15,959 nucleotides of DNA from Bacillota bacterium (lineage in GTDB: Bacteria > Bacillota > Clostridia > Christensenellales > Aristaeellaceae), in contig JAEZHM010000135.1 in assembly GCA_023416585.1 (NCBI GenBank), positions 1 to 15,959 on the forward strand, given 5' to 3'. Shown here piece after piece: positions 13,838 to 15,959 of this stretch. The translations under genes were made by a program, and so were the position numbers. Numbering within the stretch: the first letter of the stretch is position 1; every line of letters starts with the position of its first letter. Below the pieces are notes generated by a model that was not told the origin of the DNA, made no database searches, and saw only the letters and a program-made list of their open reading frames with translations.

Positions 13838-13872
13838 GCCCCGTCGCGCCTGAGCGGTAGCGGGGCCTTTTT
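13838..13872 (+). terminator. Rho-independent terminator of the FakA-like gene
   Basis: GCCCCG (13838-13843) pairs with CGGGGC (13861-13866), extended inward by a few pairs, and is followed by CTTTTTC. It lies about 60 bases after the stop codon of the small gene. Confidence 0.8.
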
Positions 13873-13981
13873 CATTTCAGGGATTCTTGATATAAAAACC
13901 CAAAAACACTAGAATGCTTGTATGTTTGTTTTTGATATTTTTATATACAACTGTAATTTGCCGTAAATTGGAGATGCGACT

Positions 13982-14515
13982 ATGATTTAAAAATTGATTG
14001 CTGATGTGGAAAAAGCTCTGGAGGCTGATTGCTATTTTGCGGCATTGGCCTTAGCGCTAACCCTTCCCGATATTTGCGGTAAGGCTCAGTACCCCAATAA
14101 AGGGCCAGGCGCGCGTTATATAGCATGGTATGACGAGCATGTCGGCGTATCCGAAAAAAGTCCTTTTGATGAACCGCCAATGCCTTATTTAAGCGGAGAA
14201 GTAGTTTATTCAATTAGGAATTGCCTATTACATCAAGGAACGCCAAATATTGAGGTTGAGAAAATCAAAGAGGACAGATATAAAATCGATCAATTTGTGC
14301 TTTTGATAGAATCAAAAAAGCCGTTCGACACATATGGCGATACGGCAGGGATTCAAAATGGTAGCATTAGAAGTTACCACGTAAATGTACGACGCTTGTG
14401 TTTTATACTCTGTTCATGCGCTAAAGGTTATTACAACGCCAATAAGGATAAGTTTAATTTCTCCAATTTCACCATAATCGATTGGGATGCGGAGATCAAA
14501 AGGATGCATTCTTGA
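13982..14515 (+). pseudogene. HEPN-like protein gene with a stop at codon 3
   Basis: A GGAG site precedes ATG at 13982, but the frame reads ATG ATT TAA AAA TTG and then stays open for 173 codons to the TGA at 14513. The encoded protein is coherent: ADCYFAALALALTLPDICG near the start, ARYIAWYDEHVG, then YLSGEVVYSIRNCLLHQG with R75 and H80 forming the RxxxxH motif of HEPN domains, a SYHVNVRRLCFILCSCAKGYY segment and a final FTIIDWDAEI. Either the TAA is a nonsense mutation (GAA, CAA or AAA to TAA) or translation restarts at the TTG at 13994, two codons later. HEPN proteins are often RNases or toxin-like. No antitoxin partner is obvious beside it. A weak AT-rich promoter region precedes it; its terminator is at 14569. 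Confidence 0.6.
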
Positions 14516-14568
14516 TATCTATTACAACATGACAGTATCATATAATGCCCCCGTCCTTCTGGTAAGTG

Positions 14569-14601
14569 AACCGCTCCCTGTTTTTTTGACGGGGAGCGGT
14601 T
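14569..14601. terminator. Perfect 10-bp hairpin between convergent genes
   Basis: AACCGCTCCC (14569-14578) pairs perfectly with GGGAGCGGTT (14592-14601). Placed 54 bases after the HEPN-like gene and 27 bases after the stop of the convergent 94-residue gene, it can serve both strands. The T-rich stretch lies in the loop and the tails are short, so efficiency is uncertain. Confidence 0.6.
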
Positions 14602-14627
14602 TAAATTCAGGGGGGATTATTGTTCAG

Positions 14628-14912
14628 CTAAACAATATCAACTTTTCGAATCTTGACTTCGGTCAAGTCAATAGGTAAGCCGTCACCGGGAATGTCTGGA
14701 GGAATGTAGAATTCAATGCGAATTGCTTCCTCTGGCTTACTTCCATAATGAGCAAGCAAGACTCCGCCCTTGTATAGATTTTCAAGAGTATTATTCTGGA
14801 GTAAGTCGTTTCCTGTTATGGTTTTTATGGCATTTAGTATTTCTGGTAGTGTATTGTAATTCGCGTATTTAAGAATAGCTTTAAGTGCATTTACCTGTTT
14901 CTCTAGGCTCAT
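14628..14912 (-). CDS. Small protein of unknown function, 94 residues
   Basis: A 94-residue cytosolic protein starting MSLEKQVNALKAILKYANYN. The ATG at 14912 is chosen because AAGGAGG lies 6 bases upstream; extending the frame to 15041 would add 43 low-quality residues. The first half is helical (LEKQVNALKAILKYA, LPEILNAIKTIT). The second half looks beta-rich (IRIEFYIPPDIPGDG, LTEVKIRKVDIV). There are no cysteines, membrane segments or known motifs. I do not recognise the family. It converges with the HEPN-like gene across a shared hairpin. The strong ribosome binding site and clean ends suggest a real gene. Confidence 0.65.
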   Translation of the reverse strand: MSLEKQVNALKAILKYANYNTLPEILNAIKTITGNDLLQNNTLENLYKGGVLLAHYGSKPEEAIRIEFYIPPDIPGDGLPIDLTEVKIRKVDIV

Positions 14913-15082
14913 GGTAACCCTCCTTTTAGTCGGTATACCATATAATGGATTGTATATCAATATTTCATCTGCATATCGTTCTCTGGAGCGATATAAAGGT
15001 GGATGCTGGTTTGGCGACCGGGGATCGGTATAGCGAGACACACTTGGTGATAGGATGCTTTCATTTGTCTGTCATAGCACCA

Positions 15083-15316
15083 TCATGCCCACCTTTTTGC
15101 TCTTCCTGGCCGGCGTCCTATCCCATACTGCTTCTTGACCCTCTCCAGGATCTCCTCCAATGCGTCTTCAGATACCAGCGCGGAAGCCGTATTATAGGCA
15201 TTGGTGCCATCATTTATTTGGGATGTATACCACACGGGAAGGGAAGTAAAACCTTTGTGACTAGGAAGAAGGTCAATATGATTAAACGGAAAAGGGCGTG
15301 TTGTTAGTAGATGTAG
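15083..15316 (-). pseudogene. Orphan reading frame, probable gene remnant
   Basis: A 77-codon open frame without ATG or ribosome binding site ends at 15083. Its latter part reads protein-like: NDGTNAYNTASALVSEDALE followed by a helix like EEILERVKKQYG and a basic tail (GRRPGRAKRWA). I do not recognise it. It may be the C-terminal end of a gene broken by recombination, given the tRNA-like end nearby. The stretch 14913-15514 holds nothing else that I can support apart from that tRNA-like end and its terminator. Confidence 0.25.
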
Positions 15317-15386
15317 TTAGTGTTGTAGTGAGTAAAGTTGTCAATAGACCGCTTTTTATTGATTTTCTACAATTTTTTAAGTAAAT

Positions 15387-15428
15387 AATAAAAACCCGCA
15401 ACAACCTGACTTTTCAAGCAATTGCGGG
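15387..15428 (-). terminator. Rho-independent terminator behind a tRNA-Pro 3' half
   Basis: CCCGCAA (15395-15401) pairs perfectly with TTGCGGG (15422-15428). On the minus strand a TTTTTATT tail follows. It begins 9 bases after the CCA of the tRNA-like end and could also terminate the DeoR-family gene to the right. Confidence 0.8.
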
Positions 15429-15436
15429 CATTTTCA

Positions 15437-15480
15437 TGGTCGAGGTGACAGGATTTGAACCTGCGACCTTTTTCTCCCGA
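15437..15480 (-). pseudogene. 3' half of tRNA-Pro(CGG), attachment-site-like
   Basis: On the minus strand the sequence is tRNA-like from the anticodon loop onward: TTCGGGA, GAAAA, variable AGGTC, T arm GCAGGTTCAAATCCTGT, acceptor CACCTCG, discriminator A and CCA. The 5' side of the anticodon stem should be TTTTC but is GACAG, and no D arm or 5' acceptor precedes it. Loss of similarity exactly at the anticodon loop is what integration at a tRNA gene leaves at the far end of an element. It lies 35 bases beyond the stop codon of the DeoR-family gene. Confidence 0.6.
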
Positions 15481-15514
15481 ACTGTCAGGTTCTTAAGCAA
15501 TATGATATGCACTC

Positions 15515-15959
15515 TTATGTGACAGTCTCAGCCTTTTTACAATCTATTCCGCAGCTTTTTATGTCCTTGTCGCAGATGACATCATCGATATCATCAATGT
15601 GGCAGATGGTAAAAAGAAAACTTTTGCCTAGTTTGCTGCTGTCGCACAGGAAATAACGGCGCTTGGAATGGCTAAGCATTAACTGACGCAGACCAGTCTC
15701 CGTCTCAGAAAAATCAGTAATAGCTCCGCTTTCTGAAAGCCCTTGGGCGGAGAAGAACATCAGGTCGGCATTGACAGATTCAATTACCCGATTCGTGTAG
15801 TTGCCGACACAGGCTAGAGACTGATTTAATAGAAGTCCGCCTGTGCAATAGACAGTGATTCCCTTTTCGCACAGTGCAATCACCAATCGTATGTTATTGG
15901 TCAGCACAGTGATTTTCATACCATCTTCCAGGAAGTCCGCCATTCGTAACACCGTAGAG
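15515..15959 (-). CDS. DeoR-family transcriptional regulator, C-terminal part
   Basis: About 148 residues of the sugar-phosphate-sensing domain of a DeoR/GlpR-type repressor; the N-terminal helix-turn-helix lies beyond the right edge. The frame is open to the window end and enters with STVLRMADFLEDG, matching the DSSSTvlxlAxxL motif. Further landmarks are ITVLTNNIRLVIAL, VYCTGGLLLNQS, the FFSAQGLSESGAITDFSETE block (family: GxxGxxxxxGxtxxxxxea), and the DSSKLGKSFLFTICHIDDID segment. Such regulators usually control carbohydrate or polyol uptake operons and release DNA on binding a phosphorylated sugar. Its target is not visible. The ORF's in-window GTG or ATG codons are not real starts. Confidence 0.88.
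   Translation of the reverse strand, partial: STVLRMADFLEDGMKITVLTNNIRLVIALCEKGITVYCTGGLLLNQSLACVGNYTNRVIESVNADLMFFSAQGLSESGAITDFSETETGLRQLMLSHSKRRYFLCDSSKLGKSFLFTICHIDDIDDVICDKDIKSCGIDCKKAETVT

Noticed and set aside
14913..15041. N-terminal extension of the 94-residue protein to 15041
   Set aside because: The AAGGAGG site at good spacing before 14912 fixes the start; the extension is compositionally unlike a protein and lacks its own binding site.
15437..15515. A complete tRNA-Pro gene
   Set aside because: The 5' anticodon stem, D arm and 5' acceptor strand are missing, so it cannot fold as a tRNA.

Overview
The window looks like chromosomal DNA of a low- to mid-GC Gram-positive anaerobe, most likely a gut-type clostridium (Bacillota, Clostridia). 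The grounds are strong AGGAGG-type ribosome binding sites before almost every gene, TTGACA/TATAAT promoters, and the families present: YqhD/BdhA-type iron alcohol dehydrogenase, DUF2500 protein, secreted SH3-repeat proteins, a FakA/DAK-phosphatase-like module and a DeoR regulator. No marker in the window fixes the genus.

Left part (1-9000). A minus-strand pair encodes an iron-containing alcohol dehydrogenase followed by an aldo/keto reductase cut by the window edge. They sit behind a promoter with a 19-bp spacer carrying an inverted repeat, the layout of MerR-type activators; together this suggests an aldehyde-detoxification operon. Divergent from it are a DUF2500 membrane protein and a winged-helix (HTH_42/AlkX-like) protein. 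Then, on the minus strand, come an alpha/beta hydrolase and two secreted SH3-like repeat proteins. The larger of these has a consensus sigma-A promoter and three near-identical C-terminal SH3 repeats.

Right part (about 9000-15959). This is visibly AT-richer and more broken. Three tRNA-like 3' ends (9141, 11881, 15437), all on the minus strand, are each followed by a Rho-independent terminator, and none has an intact 5' half. Two of them resemble tRNA-Pro(CGG). They mark out segments of cargo: a small secreted protein; an AraC-type DNA-binding domain fused to a BtrH/C39-like domain; a predicted alpha-toroid protein; the C-terminal scrap of a phage holin with its terminator; a stand-alone FakA-like module; a protein with a HEPN-like RxxxxH motif whose ATG is followed two codons later by a stop; a 94-residue unknown; an orphan reading-frame remnant; and the C-terminal part of a DeoR-family regulator. 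I read this as a decayed integration region. That is an inference from the tRNA and phage scraps; no integrase lies inside the window.

I found no CRISPR array, rRNA, riboswitch, complete insertion sequence or intact tRNA. The most original items are the AraC-BtrH-like fusion, the repeated tRNA-3'-end plus terminator modules, and the HEPN-like gene with the early stop.
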